A stretch of 64,000 bases of DNA, from NCBI RefSeq assembly GCF_047607445.1, contig NZ_JBLKRT010000022.1:1-64000 (forward strand), written 5' to 3'. Under the pieces are notes generated by a model. The model was not told the DNA's origin, made no database searches, and saw nothing but the letters and a program-made list of their open reading frames with translations. Below, piece after piece: positions 33,291 through 42,623 of this stretch. This DNA is from Crystallibacter sulfonylureivorans_A (GTDB lineage Bacteria > Actinomycetota > Actinomycetes > Actinomycetales > Micrococcaceae). Made by a program: the position numbers and the translations under genes. Position 1 is the stretch's first letter; each line of letters begins with the position of its first letter.

Positions 33291-33686
33291 TTAGTGACCC
33301 CCGTTGAAGGCGAACGTGAAAGCGAGCGTGAGGTGGCGGATGAGGAACGGAATCATGACGATGACCGCCAGGCCGACGACGCCCCACAGAAGCTTGGCCT
33401 GGTTCTTGGGGCCCTTCTTCCAGAAGTCGATGAGGATGATCCGCAGCCCGTTGAAGGCATGGAAGACGATGGCTGCGACGAGACCGGCTTCCAAGACGGC
33501 CATGATCGGGTTCTTGTACGTGGCCATGACGGCGTCGTAGGCACCCGGAGATACCCGGACCAACGCGGTGTCGAGTACGTGTACCAAGAGAAAGAAAAAG
33601 ATTGAGACGCCCGTGATGCGGTGTCCTACCCAAGACCACATGCCTTCACGGCCGCGGTATAAGGTCCCTGCTGGTGTCTTCGACAC
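33291..33686 (-). CDS. sdhC: Succinate dehydrogenase cytochrome b556 subunit
   Basis: The protein has 131 residues if translation starts at GTG 33686, which has a very good GGGAGGG site seven bases upstream. A longer frame to 33731 exists but has no such site. It has the family signature MWSWVGHRITGVSIFFFLLVHVLDTAL and three membrane helices, with histidines that may bind haem b. It is the first gene of the sdhCDAB operon. Confidence 0.92.
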   Translation of the reverse strand: MSKTPAGTLYRGREGMWSWVGHRITGVSIFFFLLVHVLDTALVRVSPGAYDAVMATYKNPIMAVLEAGLVAAIVFHAFNGLRIILIDFWKKGPKNQAKLLWGVVGLAVIVMIPFLIRHLTLAFTFAFNGGH

Positions 33687-33776
33687 TGAATTACCCTCCC
33701 TGCATCGCTCCAGGCGCAGCGTGGCTTCCACGCAAGAGTTGACGCCGGTGCGAGAGCGCTCTATTAGCTCAAGACT

Positions 33777-33805
33777 AATCTAGGCTTCGCTGAGGGCTTA
33801 TTCAA
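33777..33805 (-). promoter_or_regulatory. Candidate sigma-70-type promoter of sdhCDAB
   Basis: On the minus strand TTGAAT (33805-33800) and TAGATT (33782-33777) are separated by 17 bases. They give a start of transcription near 33770 and a leader of about 85 bases before the sdhC GTG. The remaining 33806-34000 stretch carries the AT-richer divergent promoter region. Confidence 0.6.
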
Positions 33806-34016
33806 TTTAGGAACCAGCCGATGTGACCTTTTTAACAGCAATCGGTGACACGGGGTCCCGGACGCCGTATTCCGCGGATTTCCGGCAATATACGCAACTA
33901 AACCATGCCCTAATTGTGGTTTTTCGTTCCGGCTTGCACGGGGCAACTGCCTGCGGCGCACGAAATCAGCCCCGGGGTGGAGGCCAGCAGCTTTTCTGGG
34001 GATTACCCTGGAGAGG

Positions 34017-35159
34017 GTGAAGACTCAAGATTCAGGCCGGGGCGCGGCCGAAGATGCCGTGCTGGATCGTTTCTATGCCGTGATCCCGGCCGGCGGTACC
34101 GGAACCCGCTTGTGGCCGCTGTCGCGGGCGGCGGCACCGAAATTCCTGCATGACCTGACCGGGTCTGGCTCCACGCTGATCCGCGCCACGTATGCACGCC
34201 TGGAGCCTTTGTGCCACGGTCGCACGCTGGTGGTCACCGGCAAGGTCCACCGTCAGGCCGTCTGCGCGCAGTTGCCGGAATTGGAGGACGCCAACCTGGT
34301 GCTGGAGCCGGAACCGAAGGACTCCGCGGCGGCCATCGGCCTGGCCGCGGCCATCCTGCACCGCCGCGATCCGCGCATCATCATGGGCTCATTTGCCGCC
34401 GACCAGGTGATCACCCCGGTAGAAGATTTCCAGCAGGCGGTGCGGGAGGCGGTGCATACCGCAGCCGAAGGCTACATCGTCACGATTGGGATCACTCCGA
34501 CCCACGCGGCCACCGGCTTTGGGTACATCCGCTCCGCCGGGGCGCTGCAAGTGCCCGGGGCTCCGAACGCGCATGCGGTAGCCGAGTTCGTGGAGAAGCC
34601 GGACGAGCAGGTGGCGCGCGGCTACCTGGCGACCGGGGAGTATTCGTGGAACGCGGGCATGTTCGTGGCCCCCGTGGACGTGCTGCTCAAGCACCTGGAG
34701 ACCAATGAGCCCGAGCTGTTCGCCGGGTTGACCGAGATCGCCGAGGCCTGGGACGCGCCGGAGCGCGGAGCGGTGATGCGGCGGGTCTGGCCCGGCTTGC
34801 CCAAGACAGCCATCGACTACGCGGTGGCCGAACCTGCGGCGGCCGCGGGGGACGTGGCGATGATCCCTGGCTCGTTCTCCTGGGACGACGTCGGTGACTT
34901 CGCCGCCATCGGGCGGCTGAACACCGCCAGCGAAACGTCCGGGCTGACAGTGCTCGGCGACGGCGCGAGGGTCTTCGCCGAGTCCGCCACCGGCGTCGTG
35001 GTCTCCGATACCAAGCGGGTGATCGCGCTGATCGGGATCGACGACGTCGTCGTGGTTGATACCCCGGACGCGCTGCTGGTCACCACCAAGGAGCACGCGC
35101 AGAAGGTGAAGTCGGCTGTGGAGCACCTTAAAGCCAGCGGCGATACCGACGTCCTGTAG
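34017..35159 (+). CDS. Mannose-1-phosphate guanylyltransferase
   Basis: The protein has 380 residues. The nucleotide-binding motif PAGGTGTRLWPLSR and the FVEKPD motif identify the GDP-mannose pyrophosphorylase family. NAGMFV and SWDDVGDF are also present. It makes GDP-mannose from GTP and mannose-1-phosphate for glycan and lipid mannosylation. The GTG start lies eight bases after a TACCCT -10-like element, so a leaderless message is possible, though GGAGAGGG also precedes it. Confidence 0.93.
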   Translation: MKTQDSGRGAAEDAVLDRFYAVIPAGGTGTRLWPLSRAAAPKFLHDLTGSGSTLIRATYARLEPLCHGRTLVVTGKVHRQAVCAQLPELEDANLVLEPEPKDSAAAIGLAAAILHRRDPRIIMGSFAADQVITPVEDFQQAVREAVHTAAEGYIVTIGITPTHAATGFGYIRSAGALQVPGAPNAHAVAEFVEKPDEQVARGYLATGEYSWNAGMFVAPVDVLLKHLETNEPELFAGLTEIAEAWDAPERGAVMRRVWPGLPKTAIDYAVAEPAAAAGDVAMIPGSFSWDDVGDFAAIGRLNTASETSGLTVLGDGARVFAESATGVVVSDTKRVIALIGIDDVVVVDTPDALLVTTKEHAQKVKSAVEHLKASGDTDVL

Positions 35160-35266
35160 CGGAACCAACGGAGCGGAACGCCGGAAGCTGGCAAAAGTTA
35201 CCGGGAAAGACCAGTGTCCGGCACCCCGCCTGAGTCGGCACGCGCGCAAGTCGCTAGAGTGCTTGT

Positions 35267-36496
35267 GTGCAGAAGATTTCAGAAACTCCGACGGCCAATC
35301 TCAATATCGGCGTCTGGGCATCGCCGCTGCTGGATGAGCTGAGGCACTTCCGGCGGGACCTGCACCAGCATCCCGAACTGTCGCACAAGGAATTCCTCAC
35401 CACCGAGAAGCTCGCGGCCCGGTTGGCGGCCGCAGGACTGGAACCGCAGCGGCTGGACGGGACCGGGCTTTTTGTGGACGTCGGCGAAGGCCCGCTGGCC
35501 ATCGGACTGCGCGCTGACATTGACGCGCTGCCGATCCTGGAGGAAACCGGCCTGGCCTACGCTTCGGTCAACACCGGCATCAGCCATGCCTGCGGGCACG
35601 ATATCCACACCACGGTGATGCTCGGTGTAGCGCTTGTGCTGCACAAGCTCGATCTGGAAGGCGAACTGCCGGCCCGCGTCCGGGTGATTTTCCAGCCGGC
35701 CGAGGAAACCATGCCTGGCGGGGCTTTGGCCGTCATCGAGCAGGGCGTCCTGGAAGGCCTGCCGCGCATTCTGGCGCTGCACTGCGACCCGCGGATCGAC
35801 GTCGGACAGGTCGGTACCCGGATCGGCGCCATCACATCGGCCTCCGACACCATCCGCATCCAGCTCAACGGCCGCGGCGGACACACCTCGCGTCCCCACT
35901 TGACCGAGGACTTGGTGTTCGCGCTGGCCGAGATCGCTGTCAGTGTGCCGGCCGTCATCAACCGGCGGATCGACGTCCGCAGTGCTGTTTCGCTGGTCTG
36001 GGGACAGATCCAGGCCGGCGCCGCCCCGAACGCCATTCCCGCCGTCGGTTACATGGCTGGAACCATGCGCTGCCTCGACGGCGAAGCCTGGCAGGCCGCT
36101 GGGGAACTGGTGGACGAGGTAGTGACGCAAGTGGCGGCCCCGTTCGGCGTGGACGTGAAACTGGAACACATCCGCGGGGTTCCCCCGGTCATCAATACCG
36201 AGCGGGAGACGGCGCTGATCGAGGCCGCGGCCCGGAGCGAATTGGGCGAAGACGCGGTGACGCTGACGCCGCAGTCCATGGGCGGGGAGGACTTTGCCTG
36301 GATGACACAGGAAGTGCCCGGCGCCATGATGCGGCTGGGGACCAGGACCCCCGGAGGCGAAACTTTTGATTTGCACCGGGGCGATTACACCCCGGACGAG
36401 CATGCCATCGGCGTGGGCGTCCGGGTGATGGCGAAGGCAGCGACCCTGGCCGCACGGCGCCACCGGGACATCGCTGCCGGAGCTACCCAAAAGTAA
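35267..36496 (+). CDS. M20-family amidohydrolase / metallopeptidase
   Basis: The protein has 409 residues. Zinc-ligand motifs of the M20D/amidohydrolase group are HACGHDIHT (about 105-113), PAEETMPGGA with the catalytic Glu, and the late GGEDFAWM. It hydrolyses N-acyl amino acids, hippurate-like compounds or similar amides; the exact substrate is unknown. The GTG start lies seven bases after TAGAGT, with no Shine-Dalgarno sequence, suggesting leaderless expression. Confidence 0.92.
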   Translation: MQKISETPTANLNIGVWASPLLDELRHFRRDLHQHPELSHKEFLTTEKLAARLAAAGLEPQRLDGTGLFVDVGEGPLAIGLRADIDALPILEETGLAYASVNTGISHACGHDIHTTVMLGVALVLHKLDLEGELPARVRVIFQPAEETMPGGALAVIEQGVLEGLPRILALHCDPRIDVGQVGTRIGAITSASDTIRIQLNGRGGHTSRPHLTEDLVFALAEIAVSVPAVINRRIDVRSAVSLVWGQIQAGAAPNAIPAVGYMAGTMRCLDGEAWQAAGELVDEVVTQVAAPFGVDVKLEHIRGVPPVINTERETALIEAAARSELGEDAVTLTPQSMGGEDFAWMTQEVPGAMMRLGTRTPGGETFDLHRGDYTPDEHAIGVGVRVMAKAATLAARRHRDIAAGATQK

Positions 36497-36562
36497 CAAC
36501 TTTTCAACAATCCAGGCGCGCACGTCCGATGGCGTCGCCCGTTGCCCGTCGGGCCACTACTG

Positions 36563-36682
36563 TAGGCTCATCAACTGTGCACCTGCAGGCCAGGTGTTGT
36601 GCCACGCGGAGTACAAGGCATGCGCCGCACTTTGTGAAGCGACCATTGAACTGTGGCGTGGGCAGACATTCTTTTATGGAGG
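36563..36682 (+). promoter_or_regulatory. Leader region of the nucleoside-uptake genes: -10 element, inverted repeat, ribosome-binding site
   Basis: TAGGCT at 36563-36568 is a plausible -10 element. CACCTG and CAGGTG form a perfect dyad around CAGGC at 36580-36596, positioned as an operator or 5' hairpin. A strong GGAGG at 36678-36682 sits four bases before the TTG start of the BMP gene. The leader would be about 110 bases. I see no recognisable purine riboswitch fold. Confidence 0.4.
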
Positions 36683-36686
36683 ATAA

Positions 36687-37802
36687 TTGAAGACTTCACT
36701 GCGCAAGATCAAGCGTGGCACCGGCCTCTCCGCCGCAGTGCTCGGCGCGTCCGCCCTGGTCCTGACCGGCTGCGGTGCTCCGCCGGCCCAGGAAGGCGGC
36801 AGCGGCAGCCCGGCAGCGGAAGCCACCGATTACCTGGGCTGCATTGTTTCCGACTCCGGCGGATTCGACGACCGTTCGTTCAACCAGTCCAGCTACGAAG
36901 GCCTGAAGATGGCCGAACAGGACCTGGGCATCAAGATCCGTGAAGCGGAATCCCAGGCCGAAACCGACTTCGGCCCGAACGTGGACGCCATGGTGCAGGC
37001 CGACTGCAACATGATCCTCACCGTGGGCTTCCTGCTGGGCGACGTCACCAAGGAAGCTGCGGCAGACAACCCCGAGACCAACTTCGCGATCGTCGACTAC
37101 AACGACCCGGAGTTCACCGACAACGTCAAGCCGATCGTCTACGACACCGCCCAGGCTGCGTTCCTGGCCGGCTACGCCGCGGCGGCAACCAGCGAGACCG
37201 GCAAGGTGGCCACCTACGGCGGAATGAACATCCCGACCGTCACCATCTTCATGGACGGGTTCGCCGATGGCGTGGACTACTACAACCAGCAGAAGGACGC
37301 CAACGTTGAACTGCTGGGCTGGGACAAGAAGTCCCAGAACGGCACCTTCGTGGGCAACTTCGAGGACCAGGGCAAGGGCAAGACCAACACCCTGAACTTC
37401 ATCAATGAAGGCGCCGACATCATCATGCCGGTGGCCGGGCCGGTCGGCCTGGGCACCCTGGATGCGGTGATCGAGGCCAACGCAGACGGCAAGGATGCCA
37501 AGGTTGTCTGGGTTGACTCGGACGGCTACGAGACCGCAGGCAAGGCAGAGGAATTCATCCTCACCTCCGTGATGAAGCTGATGGGAACCGCCGTCGAGGA
37601 AGTCATCAAGACCGACACCGAGGGCAACTTCGACAGCACCCCGTACGTCGGAACGCTGGAAAACGGCGGCGTGGCACTGGCTCCGTTCCACGATCTCGAC
37701 GCTGCGGTTTCCGACGACACCAAGTCGGAACTGGACACCATCAAGGAATCGATCATCTCCGGCGAGATCAAGGTCGAATCCAAGGCCAGCCCGCAGCAGT
37801 AA
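36687..37802 (+). CDS. BMP-family nucleoside-binding lipoprotein
   Basis: The protein has 371 residues and starts at TTG. The signal peptide ends in a lipobox with VLTGC, and Cys29 is the lipidated residue. The BMP/PnrA domain follows with LGCIVSDSGGFDDRSFNQSSYEG, TVGFLLGD and GFADGVDYY. It is the extracellular substrate-capture component of the nucleoside ABC importer encoded next. A terminator-like hairpin directly downstream may raise its level relative to the membrane components. Confidence 0.94.
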   Translation: MKTSLRKIKRGTGLSAAVLGASALVLTGCGAPPAQEGGSGSPAAEATDYLGCIVSDSGGFDDRSFNQSSYEGLKMAEQDLGIKIREAESQAETDFGPNVDAMVQADCNMILTVGFLLGDVTKEAAADNPETNFAIVDYNDPEFTDNVKPIVYDTAQAAFLAGYAAAATSETGKVATYGGMNIPTVTIFMDGFADGVDYYNQQKDANVELLGWDKKSQNGTFVGNFEDQGKGKTNTLNFINEGADIIMPVAGPVGLGTLDAVIEANADGKDAKVVWVDSDGYETAGKAEEFILTSVMKLMGTAVEEVIKTDTEGNFDSTPYVGTLENGGVALAPFHDLDAAVSDDTKSELDTIKESIISGEIKVESKASPQQ

Positions 37803-37814
37803 GCATGAAGCGGA

Positions 37815-37857
37815 CCGCCGCTCTCCGTGCCGGACATCGGTGCCGAGGGCGGCGGTT
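37815..37857 (+). terminator. Hairpin after the BMP lipoprotein gene, probable attenuating terminator
   Basis: ACCGCCGC at 37815 pairs with GCGGCGGT ending at 37857, with further imperfect pairing inward and a GGACATC loop. It is followed by TCGTGCTGT. Located between binding-protein and ATPase genes, it would cause partial termination. Confidence 0.6.
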
Positions 37858-37973
37858 CGTGCTGTCAGCAGCCGAATCGGTTTAGGCTAGGCACAGCTTG
37901 AAAGACCGGCACCGCCCGACGATGCCGGACGAGGACCGTCGTACCTACGGACAAAGAACAGGTGGGTTGGGGT

Positions 37974-39539
37974 TTGAAGCTCGAGCTCAAAGGAATCACC
38001 AAGCGGTTCGGTTCCCTGGTCGCCAACGACCACATTGACCTTGTGGTCCAGCCGGGCCAGGTGCACAGCCTGCTCGGCGAAAACGGGGCCGGGAAGTCGA
38101 CACTGATGAACGTCCTTTACGGGCTCTACGAGCCGACCGAAGGCCAGATTCTGGTAGACGACAAGCCGGTGACCTTCGACGGCCCCGGCGACGCCATGGC
38201 CGCCGGCATCGGCATGGTGCACCAGCACTTCATGCTGGTCCCGGTCTTTACCGTCGCGGAAAACGTGGCGCTGGGCAACGAGGCTACGAAGGCCGCCGGC
38301 ATGCTGAACCTCGACGACACCCGGGCCCGGATCAGGGAGATCTCGGACCAGTACGGCTTCCAGGTGGACCCGGACGCCGTGATCGAGGACCTGCCCGTCG
38401 GCGTGCAGCAGCGCGTGGAAATCATCAAGGCTTTGGTCCGCGACGCCGAAGTCTTGATTCTGGACGAGCCGACCGCCGTCCTCACGCCCAAGGAAACCGA
38501 TGAACTGCTGGGCATCATGGGCCAGCTCAAGGCCGACGGCAAAGCGATCGTCTTCATTTCGCACAAGCTGCGCGAGGTCAAAGCGGTTTCGGACATCATT
38601 ACCGTGATCCGCCGCGGCAAGGTGGTCGGCGACGCCCCGCCGTCGGCATCCACCACGGAACTGGCGGAAATGATGGTGGGCCGGGCGGTCAGCCTGACCC
38701 TGAACAAGGAAGCAGCGCAGCCGGGAGAGGAAACCTTCACGGTCTCGGACCTTACGGTGCTTTCGCCAACCGGCCAGCGCGTGGTGGACGGCCTAAGCTT
38801 TGGCATTGCCCGCGGCGAGATCATGGCAGTGGCCGGCGTGCAGGGCAACGGACAGACCGAACTGACCGAGGCCATTCTGGGCCTGCAGGACCACGTGTCC
38901 GGCTCCATCCGGCTCGAAGGCCACGAACTCGTGGGGAAAAAGGTCAAGGACATCATCGAAGCCGGGGTCGGCTTTGTGCCGGAGGACCGCAGCGTCGAAG
39001 GCCTGGTCGGTACCTTCTCCGTTGCGGAAAACCTCATTCTCAACCGTTATGACCAGCCGCCCTTCGCCCGCGGCCTGGCCATGAAACCGGCCGTGATCGC
39101 CAAGAACGCCGAGCAATACATCGCCGAGTTCGACGTCCGCACGCAGTCGGCGGAAGCCGCGGCGGGCACCTTGTCGGGCGGAAACCAGCAGAAAGTGGTG
39201 ATGGCCCGGGAGCTGTCGAGGCCCTTGAAACTCTTCATCGCCTCGCAACCCACCCGTGGCGTCGATGTGGGCTCCATTGAATTTCTGCACAAGCGGATCG
39301 TCGCCGAGCGCGACGTCGGCACCCCGGTGCTGATCGTCTCCACCGAGCTGGACGAAGTGCTGGAGCTGGCCGACAGGATCGCCGTGCTGTACCAAGGACG
39401 GCTGATGGGGATCGTGCCGGCGGGCACTTCGCGCGGCGAGCTGGGCCTGATGATGGCCGGCATGAATGCAGAGGAAGCGCAGGCACAGCAGGCACAGGTC
39501 GAAGCAGAACAGACAGACGTCGAAGGAGGCGAGGCATGA
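37974..39539 (+). CDS. Nucleoside ABC transporter ATP-binding protein (two ABC domains)
   Basis: The protein has about 521 residues from TTG 37974 (MKLELKGITKRFG), which matches the usual family start; GTG 37962 in the same frame is an alternative. There are two ABC domains in tandem. The first has GENGAGKST and VLILDEPTAVLT. The second has a degenerate Walker A (GVQGNGQTE), LSGGNQQKVVMARELS and SQPTRGVDVG. This is the sugar/nucleoside-importer (YufO/RbsA-like) layout. It powers uptake with the two permeases that follow; the first overlaps it as ATGA. Confidence 0.93.
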   Translation: MKLELKGITKRFGSLVANDHIDLVVQPGQVHSLLGENGAGKSTLMNVLYGLYEPTEGQILVDDKPVTFDGPGDAMAAGIGMVHQHFMLVPVFTVAENVALGNEATKAAGMLNLDDTRARIREISDQYGFQVDPDAVIEDLPVGVQQRVEIIKALVRDAEVLILDEPTAVLTPKETDELLGIMGQLKADGKAIVFISHKLREVKAVSDIITVIRRGKVVGDAPPSASTTELAEMMVGRAVSLTLNKEAAQPGEETFTVSDLTVLSPTGQRVVDGLSFGIARGEIMAVAGVQGNGQTELTEAILGLQDHVSGSIRLEGHELVGKKVKDIIEAGVGFVPEDRSVEGLVGTFSVAENLILNRYDQPPFARGLAMKPAVIAKNAEQYIAEFDVRTQSAEAAAGTLSGGNQQKVVMARELSRPLKLFIASQPTRGVDVGSIEFLHKRIVAERDVGTPVLIVSTELDEVLELADRIAVLYQGRLMGIVPAGTSRGELGLMMAGMNAEEAQAQQAQVEAEQTDVEGGEA

Positions 39540-40897
39540 GTGCGGATGAGACCGGTCAGCAGACCGGGAACCGGCCGGAACACGGTGGCAAGCCAGCGGC
39601 CGGCGACGAGCAGCGGCTGCTAGCGGCCGCCGAACTCGGCGACGGCACCCAGGCGCCGCCGGCGGTCCCGGCCTCGGGGGAGCGGCTGCAGCCGGAACTG
39701 CGCGAGCAGCAGACCGTAATACAGCGGATCGTCACCGGTAATGCCCTGGTGTCGGTCCTCGCCGTGGTGCTGGCGCTGGTCGCCGGCGGCATCCTGATCG
39801 CACTCACCAACGAAGAAGTGGCGCGGACTTCCAGCTACTTCTTCGCCAGGCCGCAGGACATGCTGATCGCGGCCTGGACAGCTTCATCCGAGGCCTACAT
39901 CGCCCTCTTCCAAGGGGCTGTCTTCAACGCCGACGGGTCTACCTTTACCCGGATGATCTACCCGCTGACCCAGACGCTGACGGTGGCGGCGCCGCTGATC
40001 TGCGCCGGTCTGGGCGTTGCGCTGGCTTTCCGTGCCGGGCTGTTCAACATCGGTGCCCAGGGCCAGATCATCATCGGCGCCACCCTGGCCGCCTGGGTCG
40101 GTTTCAGCTGGCACCTGCCGGTGGGCCTGCATCTGCTGCTGGTCATCCTGGCCGGCATCGTGGGCGGCGCACTCTGGGGCGGCCTGGTTGGCTTGTTGAA
40201 GGCCAAAACCGGCGCCCATGAGGTGATCGTCTCGATCATGCTCAACTATGTGGCCATCAACTTGGTGCTGTACCTGCTGACCATTCCGGCCTTCCAGCGC
40301 CCGGGATCCACCAACCCGATCAGTCCCCAGCTGGACGAGACGGCCATGTACCCGCCGCTCTTTGGCGACGCCTTCCGCCTGCATTGGGGCTTCATCGTCG
40401 CCATCCTGGCCACTGCCTTTGCCTGGTGGCTGCTGAACCGCTCGACGATCGGCTTCGAATTGCGCGCCGTGGGTTCCAACCCGCATGCCGCCCGGACCGC
40501 GGGCATCAGCGTCACCAAGGGCTACGTCGTGGTTATGGTGATCGCCGGTGCACTGGCCGGACTGGCCGGCACCGCCCAGGTGGCCGGCACCGAACAGGTG
40601 TTGACCGCCGGTGTGGCGGCCAGCTTCGGCTTCGATGCCATCACCGTCGCGCTGCTGGGGCGCTCGACGCCGTGGGGTACGTTCGCGGCAGGTGTGCTGT
40701 TCGGCGCCTTCCGCGCCGGCGGCGTCACCATGCAGACCAACACCGGCACCGCGATCGACATTGTGCTGGTGGTCCAGTCCCTGATTGTCCTGTTCATCGC
40801 CGCTCCGCCACTGGTCCGGGCAATTTTCCGGTTGCCTGAGCCGGGCCGGCTGACGGCGAAACCCCGCAAGACCGCAAGCACCGGAGGTGCAGCATGA
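39536..40897 (+). CDS. Nucleoside ABC transporter permease 1
   Basis: The protein has 453 residues. A hydrophilic N-terminus of about 60 residues precedes roughly nine membrane segments. The BPD_transp_2 family stretch FRAGLFNIGAQGQIIIGA, and the EVIVSIMLNYVAINL and ELRAVGSNPHAARTAGI motifs, are the YufP-type pattern. It pairs with permease 2. The ATG overlaps the ATPase stop by four bases. Confidence 0.93.
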   Translation: MSADETGQQTGNRPEHGGKPAAGDEQRLLAAAELGDGTQAPPAVPASGERLQPELREQQTVIQRIVTGNALVSVLAVVLALVAGGILIALTNEEVARTSSYFFARPQDMLIAAWTASSEAYIALFQGAVFNADGSTFTRMIYPLTQTLTVAAPLICAGLGVALAFRAGLFNIGAQGQIIIGATLAAWVGFSWHLPVGLHLLLVILAGIVGGALWGGLVGLLKAKTGAHEVIVSIMLNYVAINLVLYLLTIPAFQRPGSTNPISPQLDETAMYPPLFGDAFRLHWGFIVAILATAFAWWLLNRSTIGFELRAVGSNPHAARTAGISVTKGYVVVMVIAGALAGLAGTAQVAGTEQVLTAGVAASFGFDAITVALLGRSTPWGTFAAGVLFGAFRAGGVTMQTNTGTAIDIVLVVQSLIVLFIAAPPLVRAIFRLPEPGRLTAKPRKTASTGGAA

Positions 40898-42183
40898 GCA
40901 CGGCTACTGCCACCGAACCGCAACAAGGCTCGGCCCCCACGGACGTCGTGCGCAACTGGAAGACCCCGGTCATCCTGGCCGTGCTCTCCGTCCTGGCCCT
41001 CCTGGTCTTCGCCATCGGCGCCCCGGACAACTCCGTCACCTTCCGGCTGTCGGCTACCAACGACGCCCTGGTGCTGCCCGATATCGTGCTGTCGGCAGTT
41101 GTCACCGGCTGGGTCACCGCTATCCTGATGCTCGCCGCCGCCGTCTGGTCGTTCCAGCTGGTCCGGTCCGGCCGCAAGGTGCCCGGCTGGCTGGTGGCCG
41201 TTTTTGCCATCCTCTTCATTGTCGCTTTCCTAACCTGGGTGGTGGGCAGCGCCCGCACACCGAACGTGGCCCTCTACGGGCTGCTGGCCGGTTCCTTCAC
41301 GTTGGCCGTTCCGCTGATCTTCGGGTCCCTCTCCGGCGTGCTGTGCGAACGGTCCGGCGTGGTCAACATCGCCATCGAAGGGCAGCTGCTCTTCGGTGCG
41401 TTCTCGGCTGCGGTTGCCGGATCGCTCTCCGGCAACGCCTTCGTTGGCCTGGCCGCCGCGGCCATCGGCGGCGTCTTGGTGTCGGCCGTGCTGGCGGTGT
41501 TCAGCATCAAGTACATCGTCAACCAGGTGATCGTCGGCGTGGTGCTCAACGTGCTGGTCTCCGGCCTGACCGGCTTTCTGTTCTCCACCGTCCTCTCCTC
41601 GGATCCGGCCAAGTGGAACTCGCCGCCGCGCCTGCCGATCATCAGCATCCCGGTGCTGTCCGACATCCCGGTCCTCGGCCCCATTCTGTTTGAGCAGTCG
41701 GTGGTCGGCTACCTGATGTACATCGCGTTGGCCGTCATCTACGTTGGCCTGTTCCACACCAAATGGGGCCTGCGGACCCGTGCGGTCGGCGAGCACCCCA
41801 AGGCCGCCGACACACTGGGCGTGAAGGTCAACCGGATGCGGTTCATGAACGTTTTGCTGGCCGGCGTCGTCGCCGGTTTCGGCGGCGCTTTCTTTACCCT
41901 CGTCCTCGTCTCCAGTTTCGGCCGGGACATGACGGCCGGGCAGGGCTACATCGCACTGGCGGCGCTGATCTTCGGGCGCTGGAATCCGCTCGGGGCCTTC
42001 TTCGCCGCCCTGCTGTTCGGTTTTGCCACCAACCTGCAGTACGTGCTCAGTGCTCTCGGCTCCACGGTGCCGAACCAGTTCCTGGCCATGCTGCCCTACG
42101 TGGTGACGATCTTCGCCGTCGCCGGGCTGGTGGGCCGTGCCCGACCGCCGGCCGCCAGCGGCGTGCCGTACATCAAGGGGTAA
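40894..42183 (+). CDS. Nucleoside ABC transporter permease 2
   Basis: The protein has 429 residues with about ten membrane segments. It carries the YufQ-type motifs ERSGVVNIAIEGQLLFGA, YIVNQVIVGVVLNVL and LRTRAVGEHPKAADTLGVKVNRMR. Start and stop of adjacent genes overlap as ATGA. Cytidine deaminase begins 3 bases after its stop, which supports nucleosides as the transported substrate. Confidence 0.93.
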   Translation: MSTATATEPQQGSAPTDVVRNWKTPVILAVLSVLALLVFAIGAPDNSVTFRLSATNDALVLPDIVLSAVVTGWVTAILMLAAAVWSFQLVRSGRKVPGWLVAVFAILFIVAFLTWVVGSARTPNVALYGLLAGSFTLAVPLIFGSLSGVLCERSGVVNIAIEGQLLFGAFSAAVAGSLSGNAFVGLAAAAIGGVLVSAVLAVFSIKYIVNQVIVGVVLNVLVSGLTGFLFSTVLSSDPAKWNSPPRLPIISIPVLSDIPVLGPILFEQSVVGYLMYIALAVIYVGLFHTKWGLRTRAVGEHPKAADTLGVKVNRMRFMNVLLAGVVAGFGGAFFTLVLVSSFGRDMTAGQGYIALAALIFGRWNPLGAFFAALLFGFATNLQYVLSALGSTVPNQFLAMLPYVVTIFAVAGLVGRARPPAASGVPYIKG

Positions 42184-42186
42184 GGG

Positions 42187-42591
42187 ATGGAACCGACGAC
42201 GGGCCGACCGGTTGACTGGGATGCACTCCAACGAGCCGCAGCTGACGCCATGCAGCGGGCCTATGTGCCGTACTCGGGGTTCCCGGTCGGCGCGGCGGCA
42301 CTGACCGACGACGGGCGGGTGGTTTCCGGCTGCAACGTGGAAAACGCGTCCTACGGGCTGACCTTGTGCGCCGAGTGTTCACTGGTCAGCCAGCTGAACA
42401 TGACCGGCGGCGGAAAACTGGCGGCCTTCAGCTGCGTGGACCGGGACGGCAGTGCGCTGATGCCGTGCGGCCGCTGCCGGCAGTTGCTGTACGAATTCCG
42501 GGCGCCCGGCATGCTGCTGATGACGCCCGCCGGAGTCAAGACCATGGACGAGGTGCTGCCGGATGCCTTCGGTCCGCAGCACTTGGCTTGA
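42187..42591 (+). CDS. cdd: Cytidine deaminase
   Basis: The protein has 134 residues, the small tetrameric form. Zinc-site residues are C61 with catalytic E63 (CAEC) and C94/C97 (PCGRC). It converts cytidine and deoxycytidine to uridine and deoxyuridine. It is encoded directly after the nucleoside permeases and before thymidine phosphorylase, so imported pyrimidine nucleosides are processed by the same operon. Confidence 0.95.
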   Translation: MEPTTGRPVDWDALQRAAADAMQRAYVPYSGFPVGAAALTDDGRVVSGCNVENASYGLTLCAECSLVSQLNMTGGGKLAAFSCVDRDGSALMPCGRCRQLLYEFRAPGMLLMTPAGVKTMDEVLPDAFGPQHLA

Positions 42592-42623
42592 TAAGCCGGC
42601 ACAGATCAAGTGAGGAAGAGGGC

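Noticed and set aside
36569..36686. Purine riboswitch in the leader of the nucleoside transporter genes
   Set aside because: The leader has a length that would suit one, but I cannot find the conserved three-way-junction loops; only a simple CACCTG/CAGGTG dyad is clear.
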